Positions 1 through 8,300 of a stretch of 14,852 bases of DNA are shown piece after piece (position 1 is the stretch's first letter; each line of letters opens with the position of its first letter). Position numbers and translations under genes: made by a program. The DNA comes from Saprospiraceae bacterium (lineage in GTDB: Bacteria > Bacteroidota > Bacteroidia > Chitinophagales > Saprospiraceae): positions 1 through 14,852 of the forward strand of contig JAHDBK010000029.1 in the NCBI GenBank assembly GCA_020630455.1, given 5' to 3'. The notes beneath the pieces were generated by a model that was given only the letters and a program-made list of their open reading frames with translations, had not been told where the DNA came from and searched no databases.

Positions 1-1
1 A

Positions 2-3000
2 CAAGGATTAACCACTAAAGGAACAGAATATAACATTCCTTTTTTATTCCATTTTGATGGAAAACTAAGCTATCGTAAAGCAGGATATGCCATTAAAAAA
101 CTCATACAAAGGCATGAAATTCTTAGAACATCTTTCCAGTTCATAGAAAATGAGCCTTATCAAATTATCAAAGAAGAAATAGATGTTCCTTACGAATACT
201 TTGAAGCGAGTGAAGAAGCGGTTGATGAAATTGTAAAGGGATTTGTCAGAACCTTTGATTTTGAAGTAACCCCTTTATTTAGAATAGGTATTATAAAAGT
301 TGCAGCAGAAAAACACATCATAGTAATAGACATTCATCACCTAATTTGTGATGGGGTTTCATTAGATGTATTGAGAGAAGAGTTTTGTAAATTATACAAT
401 GGAACACCTCTAATTTCTGAAGCTGTACAATATAAAGATTATGTACTTTGGCAGAGTAAACAAAAACAATCTAATAAGTATAAAAAACAAGAAGAGTACT
501 GGTTAACACAACTAGCAGGAGAAAACAATGTACTAGATTTACCATATGATTTTCCACGTCCTCAAATACAATCTTTTGAGGGAGATGAATTCTTCTTTGG
601 TATTAAAGCCAAAACCTATAAAAAATTAAGATTATTATCAGAACAAGCTAAAACGTCTATATACAATGTTTTACTCACCGCTTATTATGTCTTACTTCAT
701 AAATATACAGAACAAGAAGAAATCCTTATCGGAACAACCGTCTCAGGCAGAAGCCACCCAGACTTACAAGAAACCATAGGATTTTTTGCCAATACCCTTG
801 TACTTAAAAACCAAGTTAAAAACGAACAAAGCTTTTTGGATTTTTTACTAAGTACAAAACAACTCACAGCAAAAGCAATTGATAATCAAGATTATCAATT
901 TGAAGACCTTGTAGATAAAGTACAAATTAGTCGTGATTTAAGTCGTAATCCACTAATTGATACCATGTTTATATTCCAAGAAACTGTACTATCTGATATT
1001 CAATTACAACTGAATGGAGTTCAAAGCCAACCTTATCCTTGGAAGCATGGTGTAGCTAAATTCGACATCTTACTAGAAGCATTTGAACAAGATAAAACTC
1101 TAAGGTTTTTAATAGGGTATTGTAAAGATTTATTTACAAAAGAAACCATCTATAAGTTTAGTAACCATTACTGTAACTTGCTAGAAGCTATTGCTGAAAA
1201 TGCTCAACAAAATATAGGAAATATAGAAGTATTATCTGAAGAAGAAAGGGGAGAAATCCTAGAACAACACGAACAGTATTACAATGAATTTGATTTTAGA
1301 GGGGGGGCTGTTCAATTGTTTGAAGACCAAGTAAAAGCTAATCCTACTGCTGTCGCTATGAGGTGTAAAGGAGCAGAATATACTTATGCAGATTTAAAAA
1401 TCTATGCAGACACCATTGCCAATACATTAATTCAAGAGGGCATTGGTCAAAATCAAATTGTAGGACTAGTTTTAGATAGAAGTTTTGAATTATTAGGTAC
1501 AATTTTAGGCATCCTAAAAGCAGGGGCAGCCTACTTGCCTATTGATCCAAAATTCCCAGAAAAAAGGATTAATTATATCCTAGAAACAAGTAAGGCAAGT
1601 ACCTTTATTACTAGACGTAATTTAGGAGAGCATATAGAAGGCAAGAAAATTTATGTAGAAGAAGTAAAATGGAAGGAAGAGTTTGAAAAAGATTTACCAA
1701 TTATCAATCAAATAGATGATTTAGCCTATGTTATCTTTACTTCTGGCTCTACAGGCAACCCGAAAGGGGTAATGATTAGACATCGTGAAATTGTCAATTT
1801 CTTTGATGGAGTTTGTGATAGAATAACCATAGATGAAGAGACTAGAATCTTAGCTTTGACAACCATCTCTTTTGATATTTTCTTACTAGAAACCATCTTA
1901 CCTTTAACAAGGGGTGGTACAGTGATTATGGCAGATGAAGACGAACAGGTAGATATTAATAAACTAGGAGATTTAGTCTATTCACAAAATGTAAATATCG
2001 TCCAGTTTACACCTAGTCGCCTACAATTATTGATGAACCATCCTTCATTTGAAAAGACTTTTTATAAGGTAAAAGCATTCTTAGTAGGAGGGGAAGCCTT
2101 TGGTTTAGAGTTGTTGAAAAAGATTCAAAAAAGAACATTTGCACGCATTTTCAATATGTATGGCCCAACTGAAACAACAGTTTGGTCTAGTGTCAAAGAA
2201 TTAACTAAAAGCAAAGAAGTTACACTTGGAGAACCATTAGTCAATCAAAGTATATACATACTAGGAGATACTTTAGAATTGAAACCTAATGGGGTTAAAG
2301 GAGAAATCTGTATTGCAGGTTTAGGAGTTGGAAAAGGATATATTTTTAATGATAAACTCACCAATGAACGTTTCTTAGATAATCCATATAAAACAGGAGA
2401 ACGATTATATAAAACAGGTGATGTAGGAATGAAATTGCCTAATGGAGAAATTCGATTTTTAGGTAGAAAAGACAACCAAGTAAAAGTAAGAGGGTATCGT
2501 ATAGAATTGAAAGAAGTAGAGGAAGTCCTAAAAGCAGTACAAGGGGTACACAATGCGGCTGTATTAGATAAGGTAGGAACAAATGGACAAAAATTCTTAG
2601 TTGGGTTTTATGAGGCCAATACAGAAATACCAACACTAGATATTCGTACACAAATGCAACAAAAAGTGCCAGATTATATGGTGCCAGATGTGCTAGTATA
2701 TATGGAGTCTATTCCTTTATTACCTAATGGTAAATTGAATAAAAAAATACTCAATAACATTGAGGTCAAAACAGAAACCATAGTAGAAGATGATACGCTT
2801 CCAACAACAGAACTAGAATCTAAAATAAAAGACATTTGGTCAACAGTACTAGGAAGAAGTCATATTGGAATGCACCAAAACTTTTTTGAAGTAGGAGGAA
2901 ATTCTTTCAGTCTAATGTTACTTCATTCTAAGATAGAAGAAGCCTTCTCTGGAGTGGTAAGTATTCCTGATATTTTCTCTCATCCAAGTATTTCAGCCTT

Positions 3001-3637
3001 AGTTAATTTAATCGAAGATAGAACCAAACAAGAAACAATAGAAGGTACACTTAGTACGATTCCATTACCAGAGGCTTATTTTAATACCAATGAAAATCCA
3101 AACCTTTCTGATGGAGAGTTTTATTGTGAAATTGAAGCAGAAGATTACATCGAAATACTTTCCATTGCAAAAGCACACCAAATTACTCCAGTAGATATTT
3201 TCTTAGGAATTTTTGCTTTTGTTTTAGGAGATATATCAGGAAATGGTGAAGTGGAACTTCCAATCGTAACAACATATGATGATTATCCTAAAAATGTCAA
3301 ACTTGACCTAGAAGGAGTAGAAGATTTCTTTGACTTATTAGATAGTATCAAGGCTTTACAATACGACCAACAATTAATCAATACAGAAAAAGTAAATAGT
3401 GAGGCTAACTCAAATGCCTTGACACCTCTATTTCTTTTCAATGTAAGTACACAGAATAAATACGACACTAGAGTATTTAACATGATATTAGGGATGAGCG
3501 AGACACCTGAAGGACTACTGGTGTATTGCAGATATAATGACGAAAAATTGAATGCAAACTTAATTGAACAACTATTTGAAAAATATTTGAAGATAATTGA
3601 ATTATTACATCAAACTATTTTAGAGAACGAAGCATAA
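2..3637 (+). CDS. NRPS, partial at 5' end: condensation - adenylation (predicted Gly) - carrier - C-terminal condensation-like lobe
   Basis: The reading frame is open from base 2 to a TAA stop at 3635-3637 (1211 residues visible), so the true start lies left of the window. An internal TTG at 371 is not the start because the condensation-domain active site lies before it. Condensation domain, about residues 1-430: RHEILRTSF, then the catalytic motif HHLICDG with His112-His113. Adenylation domain, about 440-925: TSGSTGNPKG at 580-589, FDIFLLE from 624, YGPTE at 720-724, and the A10 lysine in PNGKL (Lys911). Carrier domain, about 940-1010: EVGGNS with the phosphopantetheine Ser968. Aligning the pocket by eye with GrsA gives D-I-L-Q-L-G-M-V-W plus Lys, close to the known glycine code. 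Residues about 1020-1205 resemble a shortened C-terminal lobe of a condensation domain. No thioesterase or epimerase is seen, so the chain should pass to a downstream protein. Confidence 0.95.
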   Translation, partial: QGLTTKGTEYNIPFLFHFDGKLSYRKAGYAIKKLIQRHEILRTSFQFIENEPYQIIKEEIDVPYEYFEASEEAVDEIVKGFVRTFDFEVTPLFRIGIIKVAAEKHIIVIDIHHLICDGVSLDVLREEFCKLYNGTPLISEAVQYKDYVLWQSKQKQSNKYKKQEEYWLTQLAGENNVLDLPYDFPRPQIQSFEGDEFFFGIKAKTYKKLRLLSEQAKTSIYNVLLTAYYVLLHKYTEQEEILIGTTVSGRSHPDLQETIGFFANTLVLKNQVKNEQSFLDFLLSTKQLTAKAIDNQDYQFEDLVDKVQISRDLSRNPLIDTMFIFQETVLSDIQLQLNGVQSQPYPWKHGVAKFDILLEAFEQDKTLRFLIGYCKDLFTKETIYKFSNHYCNLLEAIAENAQQNIGNIEVLSEEERGEILEQHEQYYNEFDFRGGAVQLFEDQVKANPTAVAMRCKGAEYTYADLKIYADTIANTLIQEGIGQNQIVGLVLDRSFELLGTILGILKAGAAYLPIDPKFPEKRINYILETSKASTFITRRNLGEHIEGKKIYVEEVKWKEEFEKDLPIINQIDDLAYVIFTSGSTGNPKGVMIRHREIVNFFDGVCDRITIDEETRILALTTISFDIFLLETILPLTRGGTVIMADEDEQVDINKLGDLVYSQNVNIVQFTPSRLQLLMNHPSFEKTFYKVKAFLVGGEAFGLELLKKIQKRTFARIFNMYGPTETTVWSSVKELTKSKEVTLGEPLVNQSIYILGDTLELKPNGVKGEICIAGLGVGKGYIFNDKLTNERFLDNPYKTGERLYKTGDVGMKLPNGEIRFLGRKDNQVKVRGYRIELKEVEEVLKAVQGVHNAAVLDKVGTNGQKFLVGFYEANTEIPTLDIRTQMQQKVPDYMVPDVLVYMESIPLLPNGKLNKKILNNIEVKTETIVEDDTLPTTELESKIKDIWSTVLGRSHIGMHQNFFEVGGNSFSLMLLHSKIEEAFSGVVSIPDIFSHPSISALVNLIEDRTKQETIEGTLSTIPLPEAYFNTNENPNLSDGEFYCEIEAEDYIEILSIAKAHQITPVDIFLGIFAFVLGDISGNGEVELPIVTTYDDYPKNVKLDLEGVEDFFDLLDSIKALQYDQQLINTEKVNSEANSNALTPLFLFNVSTQNKYDTRVFNMILGMSETPEGLLVYCRYNDEKLNANLIEQLFEKYLKIIELLHQTILENEA

Positions 3638-3638
3638 C

Positions 3639-3686
3639 AAGCATCCTTATACCAATCCATATTTACGTTACGTATAAAAAATGCTT
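3639..3686 (+). other. Imperfect hairpin just after the NRPS stop
   Basis: The arms AAGCAT + TTATAC (3639-3644 and 3647-3652) pair with GTATAA + ATGCTT (3672-3677 and 3681-3686), 12 base pairs split by a 2/3-base internal loop. The 19-base loop contains TACGT, and a TACGT-T-ACGTA inverted repeat (3664-3674) overlaps the right arm. It starts 2 bases after the stop codon. No run of T follows, so it is not a classical intrinsic terminator. It could protect the mRNA 3' end or belong to a dispersed repeat. Confidence 0.5.
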
Positions 3687-3741
3687 ATAAAGATTTGAAT
3701 ATCAAAAGCAAGTCCCAAAGCAGGTTACGTATTTCAAATGC
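3667..3741 (+). repeat. Imperfect direct repeat, two 18-bp copies
   Basis: GTTACGTATAAAAAATGC at 3667-3684 and GTTACGTATTTCAAATGC at 3724-3741 match at 15 of 18 positions. The three mismatches are together in the middle, and the copies start 57 bases apart. The first copy overlaps the right arm of the 3639-3686 hairpin. The function is unknown; a protein-binding pair or a fragment of a dispersed intergenic repeat are both possible. Confidence 0.5.
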
Positions 3742-3757
3742 GGATTCGTATTATACT

Positions 3758-3789
3758 AATCAGTATCCCAATTCTAACGGATACAGATT
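3758..3789 (+). other. Hairpin with 11-base arms upstream of the acyltransferase gene
   Basis: AATCAGTATCC (3758-3768) pairs with GGATACAGATT (3779-3789), with a single A-A mismatch and a 10-base loop. It lies about 84 bases before the ATG at 3873. No T-run follows. It could be an operator, an mRNA structure or part of a repeat element; the sequence alone does not decide. Confidence 0.5.
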
Positions 3790-3872
3790 GAGAGTACAAA
3801 ATTAAAATGAGTATAAAACTCTACACATTAGGCTTGTTGTTTTCATGCCTTTAAAATCAAAATTATTCGCAA

Positions 3873-5132
3873 ATGAAAAAATCAGTATTCTTATTTCCAG
3901 GGCAAGGTGCTCAATATGTAGGAATGGGACAAAACTTACTAGATGAGTATCCAAAAGCAGCTATTTTATTTGAAGAAGCTAATGATGTATTAGGTTTTGA
4001 TATAAAAAAACTATGTCTTGAAGGAGATATTCAAGAATTAACTCAAACCCAAAATACACAACCTGCTATTCTATTGGTTAGTTACATTGCCTTCCAAGCA
4101 TTTATGGACAAGTATGGTATCTTACCTAATTACGCAGCAGGACATAGTTTAGGGGAAATTACAGCCCTGACAGCAGCAGGAGCAATCAATCTTAGTGATG
4201 CTTTGAATATTGTTCGTCAAAGAGGTTTATTCATGCAAGAAGCAGCTGCTAAGGGAGCAGGAAAAATGGCCGCAATTGGTAATGTAGAGAGAGAAGAAGT
4301 AGAAGCATTATGCCGCCAACTTTCTAGTAGAAAAGAAGTAATTGTTGTCTCTAATTACAATTCACCTAATCAAGTAGTGGTATCTGGTGCTCCTAAACTG
4401 ATAGAAGAATTGAAAGATTTAGTGCCTGCTACAGCTAGTTTTATTCCTCTAAAAGTAAGTGCTCCTTTCCATAGCCCTTACATGGAACCAGCAGCAGAAA
4501 AACTAAAAACAGAATTATCAAAATATGAATTTGGAGCATTCCAATTTCCTGTATTCTCTAATGTAACGGCTAAACCATACAATGATCCTAAAAGTATCCA
4601 ATATCTACTAGGAGAACAAATGGTAAAAGCAGTTCAGTGGGACAATACAATGCAGTACTTAATGAATGATAGAGTTAAGCATGCGGTGGAGTTTGGGCCT
4701 AAGACCATTCTTAAAAATCTAATGGCAGTTAAATATCCAGCTTGTACCGTATTCTCATCAGATGTGAGTGCAGACATGACTAAACTAGATGAAACAATCA
4801 TTGGTTTTCAAGATGAAAATAGAAGAAATATCTTCTCTATGTGTTTAGCAGCAGCCGTTTGTACTCAAAACAAAAACTTCAATGATGAAGAATATCAAAG
4901 TGGTGTTGTAGTACCATACAAAGAAATCAAAGCAATGCAAGCTAGATATGAAGGAAAGAGTGAAGTACCAAGTAATGATGAAATTAGAAGTGCTATTAAC
5001 TTACTAGAAACAATACTTGAAACAAAGAAGGTTACAGAAAAAGAAAGAGAGGAAAGAATAGATAAAATTATTAAATCTACAGGAGTAGAGGAAATATTAG
5101 AGGAAGTGCTTGTTACAAGAGCTGCAGCTTAA
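3873..5132 (+). CDS. Discrete trans-acting malonyl-CoA:ACP acyltransferase with C-terminal extension
   Basis: This 419-residue protein is a FabD-like acyltransferase. Seen in the sequence: FPGQGAQ near the N-terminus (oxyanion-hole Gln11), the nucleophile motif GHSLGE with Ser92, RQRG with the malonyl-carboxylate-binding Arg117, SAPFHSP with catalytic His200, and EFGP at 273-276. FabD-type enzymes are usually about 300-320 residues. Here about 110 residues follow: a segment with AAAVCTQN and VVVPYKEI, then a charged, probably helical tail. The gene sits between an NRPS and two PKS genes that lack AT domains, so it most likely loads malonyl units onto their carrier proteins in trans. The SAPFHSP context suits malonyl rather than methylmalonyl, which is an inference. 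ATG 3873 fits the family N-terminus closely; no Shine-Dalgarno is seen. A housekeeping FabD is less likely given the setting and the extension. Confidence 0.93.
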   Translation: MKKSVFLFPGQGAQYVGMGQNLLDEYPKAAILFEEANDVLGFDIKKLCLEGDIQELTQTQNTQPAILLVSYIAFQAFMDKYGILPNYAAGHSLGEITALTAAGAINLSDALNIVRQRGLFMQEAAAKGAGKMAAIGNVEREEVEALCRQLSSRKEVIVVSNYNSPNQVVVSGAPKLIEELKDLVPATASFIPLKVSAPFHSPYMEPAAEKLKTELSKYEFGAFQFPVFSNVTAKPYNDPKSIQYLLGEQMVKAVQWDNTMQYLMNDRVKHAVEFGPKTILKNLMAVKYPACTVFSSDVSADMTKLDETIIGFQDENRRNIFSMCLAAAVCTQNKNFNDEEYQSGVVVPYKEIKAMQARYEGKSEVPSNDEIRSAINLLETILETKKVTEKEREERIDKIIKSTGVEEILEEVLVTRAAA

Positions 5133-5162
5133 TACTGAAAGCAAGTAATAAGGTTTTTAATA

Positions 5163-5222
5163 AAGCAAAACATAGAGTAATTGGGGATTAAAAACGCTCT
5201 TAATTGCTCTATGAAATTGCTT
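5163..5222 (+). other. Long imperfect hairpin downstream of the acyltransferase gene
   Basis: Outer arms AAGCAA (5163-5168) and TTGCTT (5217-5222) enclose CATAGAGTAATT (5171-5182) and AATTGCTCTATG (5202-5213). The inner arms pair over 12 positions with one G-T wobble around a 19-base loop, and only a 2/3-base internal loop separates inner and outer stems. No T-run follows directly. Possible roles are an mRNA-stabilising structure, an attenuator, or a small inverted-repeat element. Confidence 0.55.
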
Positions 5223-5265
5223 AGTGATAGAAAATTAGTCTTAAAACAGTTGAGCTAATTAATGG

Positions 5266-5282
5266 AAAGGCTTTGCCTTTTT
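5266..5282 (+). terminator. Possible intrinsic terminator
   Basis: AAAGGC (5266-5271), a TTT loop and GCCTTT (5275-5280), followed by two more T, form a compact 6-bp hairpin running into a short T-tract. Flanking AGTTGA (5248-5253) and TCAACT (5282-5287) can pair as an outer stem. The stem is short and the T-run is brief, so termination may be weak. Confidence 0.45.
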
Positions 5283-5301
5283 CAACTATCAATTATCACA
5301 C

Positions 5302-5321
5302 AGTAACACTGATTTGTTACT
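5302..5321 (+). promoter_or_regulatory. Perfect 7-bp inverted repeat before the PKS 1 start
   Basis: AGTAACA (5302-5308) and TGTTACT (5315-5321) are perfect inverted copies around CTGATT, ending 15 bases before the ATG at 5337. The position suits either a regulator binding site or a 5' leader hairpin affecting translation. There is no direct evidence for either, and a 7-bp palindrome can arise by chance in AT-rich DNA. Confidence 0.3.
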
Positions 5322-5336
5322 TAAATCTTTATCAAA

Positions 5337-8300
5337 ATGAAAAAGATAAATCTCAAAAACATAGAGGCAACATCTTCTAAAAAGCGATTCAAATCAAATA
5401 GCTTTGGAAAGGATATTGCTATCATTGGAGCAGCAGGCCGATTTGGCTCTGCCAATAACCTTGATGAATTTTGGGAGGTTCTCAAAGAAGGTAGAGATTG
5501 TATAGGCACACTTCCTCAAACAAGAAAAGATGATCTGTATAATTTTTTTGAAAATATAGGGATAAAAAGAGAGACTATTCAAAATAGATTCATTGATGGT
5601 GCATACCTAGAAAAAGTGGATGGTTTTGATGCCAATTTTTTCTCTATAGCTCCTAGAGAAGCCGATTTATTAGATCCTAATCAAAGAATATTTTTAGAAG
5701 AAGCTTGGAATGCTATTGAAAATGCAGGATATGGTAACAGCCGATTAAAGGGAAGTAATACAGGAGTCTTTATTGGATATAGTAGCGATTTTGGAAACAG
5801 TTATAAGGATATTATCCTAACACATGAACCTAATAATGTAGGCACTGCTGTCGCAGGAAATATCAAGTCCATTATTGCGAGCCGTATATCTTATATCCTT
5901 GACCTAAAAGGGCCTGCTTTATCTATTGACACGGCTTGTTCTTCTTCTTTAGTAGCGGTTCATTTGGCTTGCCAATCCTTACAAAGAGGAGAATGTGAAG
6001 TAGCCATCGCAGGAGGTGTAAAATTGCACTTAGTTCCTGTAAGAGGAGATGAAAAAATAAAGGCAGGTATCCATGAAGTTACAGGAGTAGAATCAAAAGA
6101 AGGCATTACCAAAACCTTTGATATAGATTCTGATGGTACAGGAATAGGAGAGGGGGCAGGAGTAATTATTCTCAAGCCTTTAGCTAAGGCAATGATGGAT
6201 AAAGATAATATCCTTGCAGTGGTCAAAAGTAGTGCAATGAACCAAGATGGTAATTCTATTGGAATTACAGCTCCTAATTCTTCAGCACAAGAGGAAGTAA
6301 TACTTAAAGCTTGGAAAAATGCAAGCATTAAGCCAGAAACAATTTCTTATATAGAGGCTCACGGTACAGCTACAAAACTAGGAGATCCTATCGAAATTGA
6401 TGGTATCAGAAGGGCTTTTAGAAAACATACCAACAAAAAACAATTTTGTGGTATAGGTAGTGTTAAAACAAATATTGGTCACTTAGACCATGCAGCAGGA
6501 ATTGCAGGTTTACTCAAACTAATACTTTCATTAAAAAATAAACAACTACCTCCGATTGTCCATTTCAATAGCCCTAATCAACAAATCGATTTTGACCAAT
6601 CACCAGTATATATCAATAATATACTCAAAGACTGGTCTGTAGAGGAAAAACAAGCAAGACGCTGTGCCATTTCTTCTTTTGGATTAAGTGGAACAAATTG
6701 CCATTTGATACTAGAAGAAGCAAAGAAAAACAGCCTAACAGAAATAAATAATAATGAGGAGGATTTTATACTACCACTGTCTGCAATGTCAGTTAAAGGT
6801 TTGCAACGATTGATCAACCAATTTTGCAGTTTCTTTCTAAACAATTCCGTTTTGCATCCTTTAGCTTTGGTGAAGACAGCAAGTATCGGGAGAGGCCATT
6901 ATAATCATAGGTTATTAATCCAATTTAAAAGTATAGAAGATTTAAAAAGTAAATTTTCAATACTTCAAAAAGAGGGTATTCAAAATACATCTCAAACAGA
7001 TGTTCATTATGGTTTTTATAAAATAACCTCAGATAAAAATCAATCTCCCGAATCTTTTGAAATTACAGAAGATCAAAAGAAGTTTTTTACTCAAAAAATC
7101 AATATGTCTCTTAAAAAGAAAAGTATAGAGACATTGACCAATGAGGAAAAACAAACATTAATCAATTTTTATATCAAAGGGGCAGATATAGATTGGAATT
7201 ATTTATACAAAAACTGCCACCTAAATACCATTGAAATTCCATCATACCCTTTTGTCAATAAAAGACATTGGGTCAAAAAACAAAATAATCTACAGATACA
7301 AACAACAATCCAAGAAGTAGGTGTATTTGGACATCCTTTACTCAATAATTGTTTGATAAATACACCAGATTTAAAATGCTATAGTTCTAAACTTTCTGTA
7401 GAAAAAAATTGGGAATTAAGTGACCATATTATTCAAGATGAATGTATTCTTCCAGGAACAGCTTATTTAGAATTGGTTAGAAAAGTTGTTGAAGAGGAAT
7501 TTGAAATCACCACCTATAATTTTAAAGACATTGTATTCATTAGTCCACTAAAAGTAATGCCTAAAAAACAGGCTCATGTTACTACTTTAATAGAAAAACA
7601 AAATGAATATTACAAGTTTACCATTTATAGTAGTGTTGGCAAAACCAATTCTGTAGTACACTGTGAAGGAAAAGTATATTTTAATCCTCCTGAAGATACC
7701 ATTAGTATTGATATCGAAGATTTAAAATCTACAGCAGAAACCGTTATCAAATTTGATACAAAAGACTTTGCGAATAGAGGAATAGAAACTGGAGAAAGAT
7801 GGGACTGTTTTGATGCTTTGTATAACCACAAGGAATCATTTTTAGTGGCTTTAAGATTACCCAAAACATATGTAAGTGATTTAAAAACGTATTTTCTACA
7901 TCCAGCACTTTTAGATTGTGCCGCTAATGCGGCTAATTTCCTAGCTGGAACAGGCTTGTACTTACCTTTATCCTACAAAGATTTAAGGATATACAAGTCA
8001 TTACCTCAAGAAATATACAGCTATATTCGCTTAAAATCTCCTAAGAATAAGGAAGTAGTAAAGTTTGATATAAGTGTTTTTGATAAAGATGGAAATCTTT
8101 TAGTTGATGTAAAAGATTACACCATCAAAAGGGTGAACAATAAGCTCTCTAAAACAAATGCTATTTATAGTAAAGAACATTGGTTTTATACTACTTCATG
8201 GCAACCTCATCAATTAGAACAAACCTCATCCATAAAAACAAGTGGAGCATATCTAGTATTTATGGATGATGATTCTCTGAAAGATGATGATGTTTGTGAA

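Larger units (their letters stand above)
3638..3872. other. Intergenic region with hairpins and an 18-bp direct repeat
   Basis: This 235-bp stretch has no plausible gene. It holds two imperfect inverted repeats (3639-3686 and 3758-3789), a small perfect one (3694-3706) and one imperfect direct repeat. I looked for a Bacteroidota-type promoter (TTG, then TAnnTTTG about 19 bases later) before the acyltransferase start and found no convincing match, and there is no Shine-Dalgarno sequence before the ATG at 3873. Confidence 0.7.
5133..5336. other. Intergenic region with three inverted repeats
   Basis: This 204-bp gap between the acyltransferase and the first PKS gene has no gene-like reading frame. 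It contains a long imperfect hairpin (5163-5222), a terminator-like hairpin (5266-5282) and a 7-bp hairpin just before the next start (5302-5321). This spacing would suit a transcription stop followed by a fresh promoter, but I found no clear TTG / TAnnTTTG pair. Confidence 0.65.

Noticed and set aside
2245..2651. Minus-strand open frames inside the NRPS adenylation region
   Set aside because: They are short, overlap a strongly conserved domain and show no recognisable motif, so they are shadows of the coding strand.
371..3637. TTG at 371 as the start of the NRPS gene
   Set aside because: The frame is open to base 2, and the condensation active-site motif HHLICDG (from base 335) lies before it, so 371 is internal.
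3780..3872. Bacteroidota-type promoter upstream of the acyltransferase gene
   Set aside because: TTG triplets are present, but no TAnnTTTG box was found at suitable spacing.
5960..6328. 122-residue minus-strand open frame opposite the PKS 1 KS
   Set aside because: It lies opposite conserved KS motifs and has low-complexity hydrophobic content, which is typical antisense shadow coding.
6700..7320. A cryptic AT domain between KS and DH of PKS 1
   Set aside because: Only linker remnants are present; there is no GHSxG nucleophile motif and the stretch is too short for an AT domain.
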